The notes under the pieces were generated by a model that had not been told where the DNA came from, ran no database searches, and saw only the letters and a program-made list of their open reading frames with translations. A stretch of 64,000 nt of DNA from contig MU270095.1 in assembly GCA_021432635.1 (NCBI GenBank), positions 202,152 to 266,151 on the forward strand. Reading direction: 5' to 3'. The first letter of the stretch is position 1; each line of letters opens with the position of its first letter. A program made the position numbers and the translations under genes. This stretch comes from Thozetella sp. PMI_491 (Eukaryota; Ascomycota; Sordariomycetes; Chaetosphaeriales; Chaetosphaeriaceae). Shown here in pieces: positions 41,053-50,944 of the stretch.

Positions 41053-41376
41053 ATGGCGGCAGCGGGGACTAGATATCGCATCGGATTTCATCCTGGTCTT
41101 ATAGACGGTTTCAGCTCTACACACCATTTGATAAGAAAAATAGTGGTCGGCTCCTTTGGACTATATCATCGCAAACCGCTTGCAGCAGTGATGCAAGGCA
41201 CATGTGTATGAAACCTGATGTGGCCGTAATTTTTCTTTATTTTGCTCTGCGACCACCAGGGCTCTAGATGCCAGAGGTTGTTCAGTTGCCAGCTTAGCCA
41301 AGGATCCCGGCCTGTCCGGCCCTCTCTCTAGGTAGGACCCGATAGTAATGCATGCCATGGCGTAGCGGATGATCAT
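41053..41376. other. Convergent 3' intergenic, csr1 / HIT gene
   Basis: A 324-bp space between two converging stop codons. It holds the two 3' untranslated regions; I see nothing else. Confidence 0.7.
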
Positions 41377-42128
41377 CTACATCTTGGACTTGATTTCCTC
41401 GGCCAGTGCCTTCAGAACGTCCATTTCGTGCTTCTGCTGCTTCCAGCCAATGCCCAGCCCCTCGTCCTGGTTAGGTTTGGGAATCTAGGAATACGTCAGC
41501 CATTTCACCTGGTTTAAAGAAGGGAAAGATCTAGGTCCTACCATGTGGAAGTGGACCTAAATCAAGCGTATTAGCAGATTTCAAGAGAGGAAGCTAGAAT
41601 AGAGCAGTAAAGGAGAGACGCTTACATGACCGACTTCCTGGTGCGCACCCCTGCCGTTGTTCTGCAGGATGTTATACTCATTGGCACCGGTGGCCAGGAC
41701 CAGCTTCTTGGCGACGGGCTAGAGAAGAAGGAGGAAGAGTCAGATCGAGGCAGTGGGCACGCTGGGAAAGGGGTCCGATCTGTACAAGGAGCTCCGTCAA
41801 GTCCTCGTCCGGGATGTCGGCGAGCTTCTCGCCGTGATACTTGGGAATCACGAGCTGGATCGTAAACGTGTGTCAGCGCCGGGCGTCCCCAATTACCCAG
41901 AATCTTCGGTGTTCACGTACAGCGTGGCCGCGGCTCAGGGGGTTGATGTCGAGGAAGGCCAGCGTCTTGTCGCTCTCGAACAGCTTGAAGCTCGGGATGT
42001 CGCCTGCATTGCGGGGAAGCTCTGCGTTAGCGAGGGCACCGGCACCTTGACGGGGAGCTAAGGCGACGCTTGCCCTTGATGATCTTGCAGAAGATGCAAG
42101 AAGCGCTGGACGCCATTCTGCTTGACAT
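41377..42128 (-). CDS. hnt1: Histidine-triad (HIT/Hint) nucleotide hydrolase
   Basis: Predicted HIT-superfamily purine-nucleoside phosphoramidase (Hint/Hnt1 branch), hydrolysing AMP-linked substrates such as AMP-lysine. The product is 140 aa, normal for the branch. Six exons in 752 bp: 42128-42074, 42003-41921, 41854-41786, 41718-41626, 41556-41542 and 41484-41377. Order of motifs: metal-type Cys pair (CIFC, residues 11-14), IIKGDIPSFKLFES, then AFLDINPLSRGHALVIPKYH, NILQNNGRGAHQ, and the catalytic triad HVHFH at residues 100-104. The first His is the last codon of exon 4, and the rest is in a 15-nt micro-exon (VHFHM). The first intron starts with GC (GCAAGC) and ends with AG; the other four are GT-AG. 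The frame is conserved at every joint and each joint reproduces the family sequence. It is divergent from mog1. Confidence 0.92.
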
Positions 42129-42836
42129 TGAACTACTGGGGGCAGGGAGATACGGTGGAGTCGGAAACGATGGTTGCGCTTCTGAGCGGCTGGGTCGGGC
42201 GGGAGGAGGGGTTCGGAAGTCGTCGACAACGCGGATGCTGCTGCAGTGGAGAGCTTCCCGGCAAGTGTGCAGTGTTTGCGAGATATCTCCGAAGGCCCAC
42301 TAAATGCTTCCCCTTCTGCTCCCCAGCTACAGTAGCACCCCCCTGCGCTCTCGGGGTGTCGCTTCCAGCATTCAAAGGGCTAGAGCAACGGCGACATGGT
42401 TCGCACCCATATTGCGCAGCCCTGAAAGCCCTGAAACCAGAAAAATAGAGCGTTACATGTCCCTATACCTGGTTTGCGACGGCTGGCTAACCCAACGAGC
42501 TTTCGTCCTTGCGGAGATTGCCCGTTCTCTCCCCAAGTCCTAGGACCCAGCTCCTGCCATGCCAAGGCAGGGAGGCATCCAAGCTGTAAACTGGAAAGCT
42601 GCCCCTCTTGCGTGCAGGCAGCGCCCCTCCAACCCGCTATACTACCCCGCCAGCCTCGAGGCTGGGCATCCAACGACATCATTGCCTAACAACACAATAC
42701 AATACACCTCGCTCAACTTGCGCCCGCGACGAAAAATACCTCCAGAAACCCTGCGATCCCATCGCATCGGCGCAAAGTTCGCTCGACACCTCCTCGAACC
42801 CAACACCGCCGGCTCTCGTAGCGCAAGCAGCCCAGC
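42129..42836. promoter_or_regulatory. Divergent HIT gene / mog1 intergenic region
   Basis: The shared 708-bp upstream region of two divergently transcribed small housekeeping genes. I see no convincing TATA box or named operator. Short open frames here are not supported as genes. Confidence 0.5.
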
Positions 42837-43619
42837 ATGGCCCCCGGATACAAAACCACGCCTTTGTTTGGCGGGGCGCTCGTTTGCGACCTCCCTTCCA
42901 AGTTTACCGACGTCAGGTAGGAACCCTCCCCTCGGTGCCGCGAGGCGCCAAGAGCCCACGAACGAGCCTCGCCGCTGACAGCTGCCGTGTCGACGCGCAG
43001 CAATCTGCGCAAGGTCCCAGACAACCAGGAGGTGTGGATCGACAAGGACGGCTTCACCAGCATCATCTTCGACATCACCGAGCGCGTGGGGCCAGATAAG
43101 TCGAGCCTCGAGCAGGATGGCCAGGCGATGACGATGCACCTGGAGGATCTGGTTGGGACCGATGCAGAGACCGTCAAGGTGTGGAACACGACCGAGACTG
43201 AGTTCTCGCGCCTCCCGTAAGTCACCGCATGCGCGTTCTGCAGGCGACGCTCCTCCTTCGGTTCGCGATGCCCCATGAACCGCCCGAGCAACGAAGCTGA
43301 CCGGCGGCTCGCCCCTCGTCTTAGGGCAGAAATTTCCGCTTATACCTTGATCGCGACCCAAACACCCAAGGTCGAGTCGAAGGAAACCTCTTCGGCCCCT
43401 GACTTCACTGCCATCATCCTAACGCTCGTGCGGCTGGAGAAAGAGAAGACAGACATCTTGATCACGGTCAACGTGCCACACATCAAGGGAGAATACGACG
43501 AGGAAGAGGTCGACTTGGCGTTGGGGAAGCAGGGTGAGCTCATCGGCGACGCCGTGGAATTTGCTGCCAAGATATGGGACACCTTCGAGGTGAAGGACTG
43601 GACGCTCTTTGACGCGTAA
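42837..43619 (+). CDS. mog1: Ran-binding nuclear import factor Mog1
   Basis: Predicted Mog1/PsbP-fold protein that binds the GTPase Ran, promotes nucleotide release and supports nuclear protein import. Three exons: 42837-42916, 43001-43216 and 43325-43619; introns of 84 and 108 bp; 196 aa. Residues 1-26 (TTPLFGGALVCDLPSKFTDV) are the characteristic Mog1 N-terminus. They join through a split Ser codon to RKVPDNQEVWIDKDG, then IIFDITERV and HLEDLVG. The third exon gives AYTLIATQTP, ILTLVRLEKEKTDILITVNVPH and the acidic helix region ending WTLFDA. Each exon alone would be an unremarkable short frame; the assembled order matches the family. It converges on the SprT-type gene, 394 bp away. Confidence 0.9.
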
Positions 43620-44013
43620 ATTGTGCGCTTTTGATGATATAAATGCTTGACTTCGGCGGCGTCCGAAGAGGGAAGCGGTCGCCTGCTGCAGTAGGTCGCC
43701 GGTCGAACCATCTTTGGTAGCTACACACTCGGCGAACAAGCGCCTGAAAAGGGCCTCAGGATACCATGATGACGACAACCTACCCAACGCGGATCACATG
43801 TATCGCATGAAGTTGGGACTGGATACTTTTATGACATGTATTGACGAAGCAATGTTCTATTTCCCTGCGCTCCTGATGCTCTCGCCATTACGGGTGACCG
43901 CGGCCGTGCCCACATTAGACTTGTACAGGGTTTATAAAGGGTATCAGAGTAGAAGTGTATATCATGCCATCATAAACGCTGCCGAGGAGTGGCCTGCGGG
44001 CCTCGCCAGCGGA
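43620..44013. other. Convergent 3' intergenic, mog1 / SprT-type gene
   Basis: A somewhat more AT-rich 394-bp space between two converging stops, probably 3' untranslated regions. One 115-codon open frame on the plus strand (43714-44061) runs into the antisense of the next gene and has no recognisable motif. Confidence 0.6.
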
Positions 44014-45927
44014 TTAGCTCTCCAACGTCAAATCAACCAGGCCATCAACGACGCTGTCTAGCTTCTTGTCGACCTGCCCCTTCGCTGCCGCCCCCTTGGT
44101 TTGGAGTTTGGGCTGGCGGGACCACTGGTCCGCCACCAGCTTCATGATCTCCTTTTGTGGGCTCTTGGGATTCTGCTCCTTCAGCACGCGCATCTGCTCC
44201 TTCATGAACTTCTGGTACTCGGTCGTCTTCCCCGCCGTGGCCCGCGGCACCGGCTTCGTCTGCACCAGTAGGCCTTTACAGCAGCCGCAGCGGTGCCGCT
44301 CCGGGTTGATGCTCTTGGAATGGCGCTTGAAGGCGGTGCCGCACTCGGCGCACTCCCACACATACTTGAAGTCAATGTCGTATGAGTGCTTGGTCGTCAC
44401 ATGGATGGCCCGGCTGGCGAACGTCCGCGAGCACCGCGCAGCCCACGACTTGAACTCCTTTCCGTGTGGGTTGTTCGTCACGCCATTGATCATGAAGTTG
44501 GCCAGGTGGCAGAACTCGTGTGCCACTACGTTGAGCAGCCGGTCCTCGTCGTCGATGACCTTCTCGGCTAGCTCGATGGACGCGTGGTGCCGGTGGGTGA
44601 CCGTCACCGTCGTGCCGTCGGCCGCTCGTGTCCGCACCGTCTCGCGCTTCCAGTTAGCCCGCCCAGCCGTCGTGTTCAGCTTGTTGGTCCAGTTGAGCTT
44701 GATGCCACCCGTAGTAGCTGCCAGCCGGGAGAGCTCTCCGTTAGTGATGACCCGGTCCAGCTCGCGCAGAAACTCCTCGGCGATGGCGTGCTTTTCCTTG
44801 CCGAATGCCTTCTTGGCCTCGCGCGCCGCGGCCGCGGCCGCCTTGGCCACAGGCTTCTTTGGGCTAGTTGCTTTCGTGGGACTCTTCACGGCATCGGGGA
44901 AGAGGATCTTCTTGGGCGAGTGCTGGTCGTTCCAGTCGTCGACAAATTCTTGGCTCCAAAACATATCCGAGCCTGAGTGGTGTGGTGTCTCGGGGATGCG
45001 TGGGAACTTCTTGGGCGAAATCAAACCCTCTGTCCGTTTTTTGGGAGGCGTGAGCGGCGGTGTCTCCCTTTGAGACTTGGTGTTGGGACGGGGTTTGGCC
45101 GTCGCCTTGGGCGGATCTACGCCTTCGGTGCTGCCCACATTGAGGCGCGAAAAGGTCTTGGAGAGCTCATCTTCCGGAGCTTGCTTAAGGGCACGAGTGG
45201 GCTCCTGCTGCTTCTGCCTGGACCCCCCTTGCTTGTCTGATTGTGATTCCTGCAATGAGGCCTTGGATGGAGGCTCTCTCCGACGTTTCTCCTTCTTGTT
45301 AGCATCGTCGTCGAACAGAGTTTGCGTTCCTGAGCCAGATACCCCGGCCACTGGAGGCGATGGCTTGCGCTCTCTGGGAACGAGGCGTCGGTGGGTCGGG
45401 ATGCTGTCGAAGAACACCTCGGTATCCGAGTCCCCGTCGCTGACATCAAACTCAGAATCTGAGTCGTGGAACTCGGATAAATCCTCGTCGTCCTCGTGCA
45501 CTGTCGCCTCCTCCACAAACGTGATCTCTTCCCTGGCCGACATGAAGTCGTCATGGCCGTCGTCCTCCTCATCGTCCTCATTCTTAGGAGTTACTTCCAC
45601 AATAGGCTGGGCCTTCCTGGCTCTTAGTTTAACCCTGGGCCCTTGCGACTCGTCGCCTGTATTCGAATCCGCATCCTCCAGTCTTGTCGGCACCCTGGGC
45701 GCGTCTTGAGTCCATGGCTGCGATAAGGTGCGAGTGGTCGACTGACCTAACTTCCGCCTTCGTATAGTATTGGAAGGCGTTCTCGTGAGCGACGGCTTTG
45801 CACTCGAGTTCATCTGCAGGCTAGCGGCTCCCTTTTCACGAAGCAGGCCTTTCCGCGCCAAAATCGTGTCGAGGTCTGGAAGGTCATCGTCCGATGAGTC
45901 GTCGTCAATCTTGGCCCTTCTTGCCAT
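44014..45927 (-). CDS. SprT-like metalloprotease with HMG-like tail (GCNA-like)
   Basis: Predicted nuclear zinc protease of the SprT family, probably acting on DNA-protein crosslinks as Spartan and GCNA do. Single exon, 637 aa. Residues 1-330 are acidic, Ser-rich and probably disordered, with a KID.DSSDDD start and long Asp/Glu runs. The SprT domain follows: RELDRVITNGELSRLAA, then the active-site HEFCH at residues 470-474 in VVAHEFCHLANFMI, then NNPHGKEFKSW with the likely third zinc ligand. A zinc ribbon has C526 and C529 paired with C547 and C550. After it comes an HMG-box-like segment (YQKFMKEQMRVLKEQNP...LVADQW) and a final LVDLTLES, which resembles a SUMO-interacting motif. I start at MARRAKID; an ATG seven codons upstream is the alternative. 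This layout resembles GCNA/ACRC more than Spartan, because no UBZ or PIP-box was seen. Confidence 0.85.
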   Translation of the reverse strand: MARRAKIDDDSSDDDLPDLDTILARKGLLREKGAASLQMNSSAKPSLTRTPSNTIRRRKLGQSTTRTLSQPWTQDAPRVPTRLEDADSNTGDESQGPRVKLRARKAQPIVEVTPKNEDDEEDDGHDDFMSAREEITFVEEATVHEDDEDLSEFHDSDSEFDVSDGDSDTEVFFDSIPTHRRLVPRERKPSPPVAGVSGSGTQTLFDDDANKKEKRRREPPSKASLQESQSDKQGGSRQKQQEPTRALKQAPEDELSKTFSRLNVGSTEGVDPPKATAKPRPNTKSQRETPPLTPPKKRTEGLISPKKFPRIPETPHHSGSDMFWSQEFVDDWNDQHSPKKILFPDAVKSPTKATSPKKPVAKAAAAAAREAKKAFGKEKHAIAEEFLRELDRVITNGELSRLAATTGGIKLNWTNKLNTTAGRANWKRETVRTRAADGTTVTVTHRHHASIELAEKVIDDEDRLLNVVAHEFCHLANFMINGVTNNPHGKEFKSWAARCSRTFASRAIHVTTKHSYDIDFKYVWECAECGTAFKRHSKSINPERHRCGCCKGLLVQTKPVPRATAGKTTEYQKFMKEQMRVLKEQNPKSPQKEIMKLVADQWSRQPKLQTKGAAAKGQVDKKLDSVVDGLVDLTLES

Positions 45928-48900
45928 GATGTGAGTTCGAGTTTGCACTGGTATGATGATGGGGCTTCTAGGAGACCGGAGTACGAATCTCGTCTCGCTT
46001 CATCTCATGCGGTCGGTTGAGAACGTCGGGGCAACAAGTCGATGAGATGAGTCCGTATTTGGAAGATTATCCACGCTAGGCCGTTGCTACGGGTGACGGA
46101 TGGACCCGCGGTCGACCCCCGCACCCGGCCAGCCAACCGGCGCAGGCCGCCGCGGCCGCCAATCGTGCGAGGGCCAGGCAAGTACAGTACCATTAGGTAC
46201 ATTTCGGGGTTCTCTACAGCGCCTTAGTCCCTAGGTTCGGCACCCTAGCTTGAGGACCTGAGGACTAGGAATGCCATACCTGCTAATTGGTCTGAGGCTG
46301 GTCCCCGTACAGTACAGACGCCCAAACTCAGTAATGCTCGATTGTCTTCGGCCACTAGTAAACACAATTCCAATTCCCCAGACTACAGTCTTGCAGCTAC
46401 GGTCGGGTCGTCGTTACACAAAGGCCACCCGCGACGGCGAAGCCACACAGAAGGCCCGTCATCCCCTCACCAAGAACCGGGGAGGTTCGCCTCATGTATC
46501 AAACATGTGTCAGGGACCTGTATCGGGCCAGATGCGGAGCAGGCCTGCGAGATGGGGCTATCGGCGGCCATTTTCTGCAGGCTCGGGCGCAGCAGTTTCG
46601 TCTCTATTCTCTTCGGCCCAGGGTCGTCGTCCTGTCTCCTTCGCCAGGATCGATGCCGGGTGCAGCAAAACATCGACTGGCTCGCAGGCCGCGACACGGT
46701 GTTTCAAACATTCCACAGTCCAAGACAACGAAGCAAGCGAGGCTGCAATACAGACCCCGTTTGTCTGTTAGCGTGGGAATTAACAAAAGCCACTGTCTTC
46801 ACACTAATTACTATTCTAATCCATAGGAAAAGTGAACCCAGATACAAGGGAGCGTAAGCTACAGGGCCGACAACGAGGGCCAAAAGGACGAACAACGAGC
46901 CTAAACGGCCAACGAGCTCATAGGGCAGATTCCTGGCTTCCTGGCCATCAAAATCTAGCCGGCCTCTGTCTCATACCAGGCCAACAAACATTCAGGGGGG
47001 TGGATTGTACGTTTCCAAAACCCAGAAGGCTCGGGAAGTGCCTGGGGTCGCCACCGCTAAGTCGGTGGTTATTCACACAGAACCTCATCCCATGGCATTC
47101 GATTGTGCTAGTGCAGTCATCTGCACCTGAAGAAGACGTGTTTGTCTGAGGCTTGGAGCATGCAGGTGGCGAACTCCCCCTTTTCCATACCTCCCAGACA
47201 TGGGAAATTGAGCTCTACCCCACGAGCCCACCGTGCCACACAGACGGTTGATTGGCGAGACGCGCGGAAGGTCTCGAAGCACTCTCCGCCTCTTACGAAG
47301 CTTAATCTTCCCGCAAAATGAGCCACATCGACCCAGGTGAACGGACGCCACGGATGATGGGATCTGCCCCTGCCCAGGCCTGGCTCCTAATTACCTCTTC
47401 CTCTCAGCAGAGATGTCGGACGCCGTTTCGTTCGGCTCTGCCTTGCGCTCGAGCAGCCATTGCCAAGGATAGCCTCCCGTCGACTAGCGCAACTTGCTCC
47501 CACCCATGATTGCCACTGATTCTGCCATTATCTTCTCCCTATCGCTCGGAGACGCTGACCGTTGTTCGTGACGTGCATGCATGCATAGCTATATTAAGCC
47601 AGTTTCCAACATAGCCGTGAACCGATGCTCTCGACATGCAGCGAAGCGCCGGGCCAACAGGCGCTGATCAGCCTAATCCCCATTTCCACCATGTCATCAC
47701 CATGTGCAACATGCTATTCCCGTGGCCTCGCCTAGACTGCCGTAGCTCGATTGCTCGCTTCCGCTGGGTTGGAGGGGGAGAAGTCATCATGGGTGCGGCG
47801 TCGCCCGTGCGTTCGAGTTCCCTGGATGGGGGGGATCGGTGGCGCTCGCCCCCTCAAGCCGCCTTCGAAATAGGTAGGCTGACGCTCTTGCTCGGCATGG
47901 TTGGAACAGCCATGTCCGATCGGACGGCCATCCGTGAACGATCACGACGGGTGGTGGGTCTTTTCTGTGGCCCCGGGGAGGACCGCCCGGATGGCGATCT
48001 CTCCTGGACTCAGGCTTGTCAGGATCGCGAGTCAAGGCCTCGACCAGCTACGTCGTCGGGCTGCGCGGGCTCGCTCGTCTAGCCAGAGAGTAGCTCGTCG
48101 ACCATCTGCCGCCAAGAGACGACGGACGCGGGCCGTTGACCAAGCCGTGGCCGAATAGAGACAGATTCTTGCTATAACTCCCCGAAGAGGCTCCCAGGAA
48201 TCGTGTTTTCCGATTCGGCTTCAGCGGCAGAGCTGGCTCGACCGTGCCTGGGCATCCTAGCAGGGCCTGATAGATTGCAGCATCGTCATCGATATTGTGC
48301 TGGGACCGAATACTGCCCGAAAATGGCTGTCTGAATGCCAGAGGACCGGCTTCCCATACAAATCATACCCACCCACAGCCATCCATCCAGCCGTACCTTG
48401 CATGGAGAGGCATGCTGATTGGAGGGTGGGTGCTTTACGCACGCAGAGTGCCGGTGGACACCTTCCGCACTCAGGGAACTTCGCTCTGAGGGGGGGGTTG
48501 GGGGATTCGGGGTGGTAAAGGGGATGCAGGCGCTTGCGCGGTGTGCTGGAAATAGTGGCCACCACCACTACCCTGCACTGACTGCTGCAGAGGTGAGAGG
48601 CACGGGTGACTCGTGAGCACGCACCCATCATCCAACTCTGCATACATTTTAATGTCGGGGGCCTCACCCCACCACACGCGATCTAGATGCTAGGATGTGC
48701 GCAAAAAATAGCCACAAGGCCAAGGGGGCACTGTGTGCGTCTGCGTCTGCGTACGATGGTCGCCACGCGAGAGGGGAGGAATATGTAGAGGACACAACGA
48801 TCGGCCGCGAGCTAACTATCGATTCGGCGAAAAAAAAAAAAAAATCCTCGAATCCGTTTGGTGATAGTCGGGCGCCCTCAGCTCGTGTCCATTATGGATA

Positions 48901-50019
48901 CGATGGCTCCTCGTATGCCCGCATGCGCTGTGGACGTGTGGTGCTGGTGCGGTGGCCACGAGGGATTCGATTATTGGTGGGGGGGGAGCTGACAGCGCCT
49001 CCTAACGCGCGATGAGTCTTGGTGTCATCGAGGTTGGCAATCGCACCCCCCTTGTCCCCCGGAATGTCTGATCTGTGCTTCTTGCTCGCTGGTCTCGGCC
49101 ATAGGAAACCAACGACCGCGACTTAGCTCTCTATACTAAGTGGCATCTAAGGCTCTGACGAGCGACTATCAGGCTATCGAGCCAAAGGGCGCCGAGAGCT
49201 TGGCTGGTTCCCTGTATCTGTGCATGTAAATTTCCTTGCTTTTCGCCCGCAACATCGTCATGGTGCCGCAAACCAGCCTCTTGAATCTGGCAGTGATGAA
49301 CAAGGTCGACTGCTGGACCGGGGGTACTTGCCGGGGTACATCGCGGAGACTTTGGCGGTCCCACCAGGAGGGGGGATTCAGTATGAGCCGTGGCTGAGCA
49401 GCTGGAGGCGAGGCACCGTAATTTCCAGGTCTTGGTGGCCGGAGCCTTCGGGTTCTAGCGCTCGTGGGAGCTCGGGAGCCCCCTGCCGGGATGAGTGTGC
49501 CCATCCCCGGTGCCTGTCTGTTCACGCCTTTTGGTGGTGGGCTCAGATGGACAGGGACGCGCCGCGAGGTTCGTCGCTTCACCTTTCGGGAGGTGGGTCG
49601 GAAAGTCGCGGCCAGGTACCTCGTTCCACCGCGGCATGTAGCAGGCGCCGAAGTGGAAGAGTGGAAGGGGCCGGTGTTCAGGCAGCCCGCTGCACAGTGG
49701 ATCGCGGGAGGGCAACAATGGACAGCTCCAAGTTGGCAGCCCCTGCTCAACCAGCACAAGCGCCCCTGTCGTGCAACGGGGTCGCTGGCCTCCGCCGCGG
49801 ACCAATAGGAGAGCGCAAGGCCCCACCCGCCCAGTCGCGCGGCCGCGAGGAAGCACTGTACGAAGAGAAGGGCCGACCGTAGAGCACTCGTCTGAAGGCA
49901 CAGTGCGCCGGGCCGCCGCACACAGGCAGTCGCAGGCCCCGCTTCTCCTTTTTTTCACCACCCCCCTGTCGCCCTGCGTTGGCCTTGAAGCCGTCAAGCA
50001 CTGGGTCTCCCTCCTTGAC
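45928..50019. other. Intergenic, no gene recognised
   Basis: About 4 kb between the SprT-type gene and the FKS1 leader. It contains an A14 tract (48831-48844), C- and G-rich runs, and overlapping short frames on both strands. None is supported as coding. Promoter sequence of the SprT-type gene occupies the left end. Confidence 0.55.
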
Positions 50020-50944
50020 GCCGAAACGTAGCCCATCCTTGGATCTCTCCTTTTCATTCTGGCCCTCCCCTCATCCCATCACCAACCCCCAGGAGCTCTT
50101 TGGCCTCTTGGACCTTTCGTTTTTCCTTTTTCCCTCTTTTTCCTCCCCTACGCTCGCTCAACCCTCACCAACCTCACTCGCTCTCCTCTCCCTCTCCTCT
50201 CGTTGTGTCCACTGCCGCCGGCGCCAGAGACCTGCAGTGCGTGCACGACACGGAGATCCGAGTCAGCTCAGCCCGCCGTCCCGTCTCGTTCTCCCGCCCT
50301 TTGTCCGCCTGAAAATCAAAGGGGAAAAAGGACCGAGCCCATTCGCCGTTCGAGGACTGGACTGGATAATAATCGGGCAGTCAATCGTTCAGAAACACCT
50401 GCCAGCCCAAGAATCCCTTTATTTGAAGGACGACGGAACTGCAATTGCATCTTTTTGCAAATCCGCCGTTCGAGTTTGCGTTTCGGCCAGCCGAAGCCAG
50501 CACTTTTTTAGGGTGAGGATCCCACTTTTGGGGCGCCATCTCCAAGCCAACCTTGGCCTGCGCCACGCCACCCCCCTCCAATCGCTCGTTCCTCCCGCAT
50601 ACCGTCAACAACGTGAAGGCCGCCAAAAACATCACTACGCTTCCGGCGCCCTTCAGACCCTCTCCCATCACCCTCTCCCGCCTCCTCCGAGCAGCTGCAT
50701 CGAATTCGCACGCAGAAACGCGTCGTAATTGAATGATTCTAACGTTACCCGCCTAGTAATCTCGGTCGTTGATAGAAGCACATCCCATGAGCCTCTGATC
50801 TGGTTAGTCGCGCCCTGTGCCCAGCCCATTGCCCGCTTTGATCCTGCCAGAAGTGACAGCTCAGGCTGTCAATTTCTTCGCACGCCTTTCTCAGCTCCCA
50901 TTCGGAATTCAATCTGACCATCGCGTCTAGAATCATCGCCCAAC
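50020..50944 (+). promoter_or_regulatory. FKS1 promoter and leader, pyrimidine-rich
   Basis: From about 50039 to 50215 the plus strand is dominated by C and T, the pattern typical of core promoters and transcript leaders of strongly expressed filamentous-fungal genes. A long leader is likely. An ATG at 50729 opens a 62-codon upstream frame that ends at 50917, 27 bp before the FKS1 start, and could damp translation. Splicing within the leader cannot be ruled out. Confidence 0.5.

Noticed and set aside
43714-44061. 115-codon plus-strand frame between mog1 and the SprT-type gene
   Set aside because: Runs into the antisense of a well-supported gene and lies in a likely 3' untranslated region; no motif.
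44066-45073. 335-codon plus-strand frame opposite the SprT-type gene
   Set aside because: Antisense shadow; Ser-rich with no motif, while the minus strand encodes HEFCH and a zinc ribbon.
47795-47835. GTTCGAGTTC on the plus strand, a possible tRNA B-box
   Set aside because: The T-stem does not pair and no acceptor stem can be drawn.
47787-48035. Minus-strand frame with PPVVIVHGWPSD, resembling the oxyanion-loop motif of alpha/beta hydrolases
   Set aside because: The rest of the frame and its flanks show no strand-by-strand hydrolase pattern, no nucleophile elbow and no plausible exon partners; probably chance.
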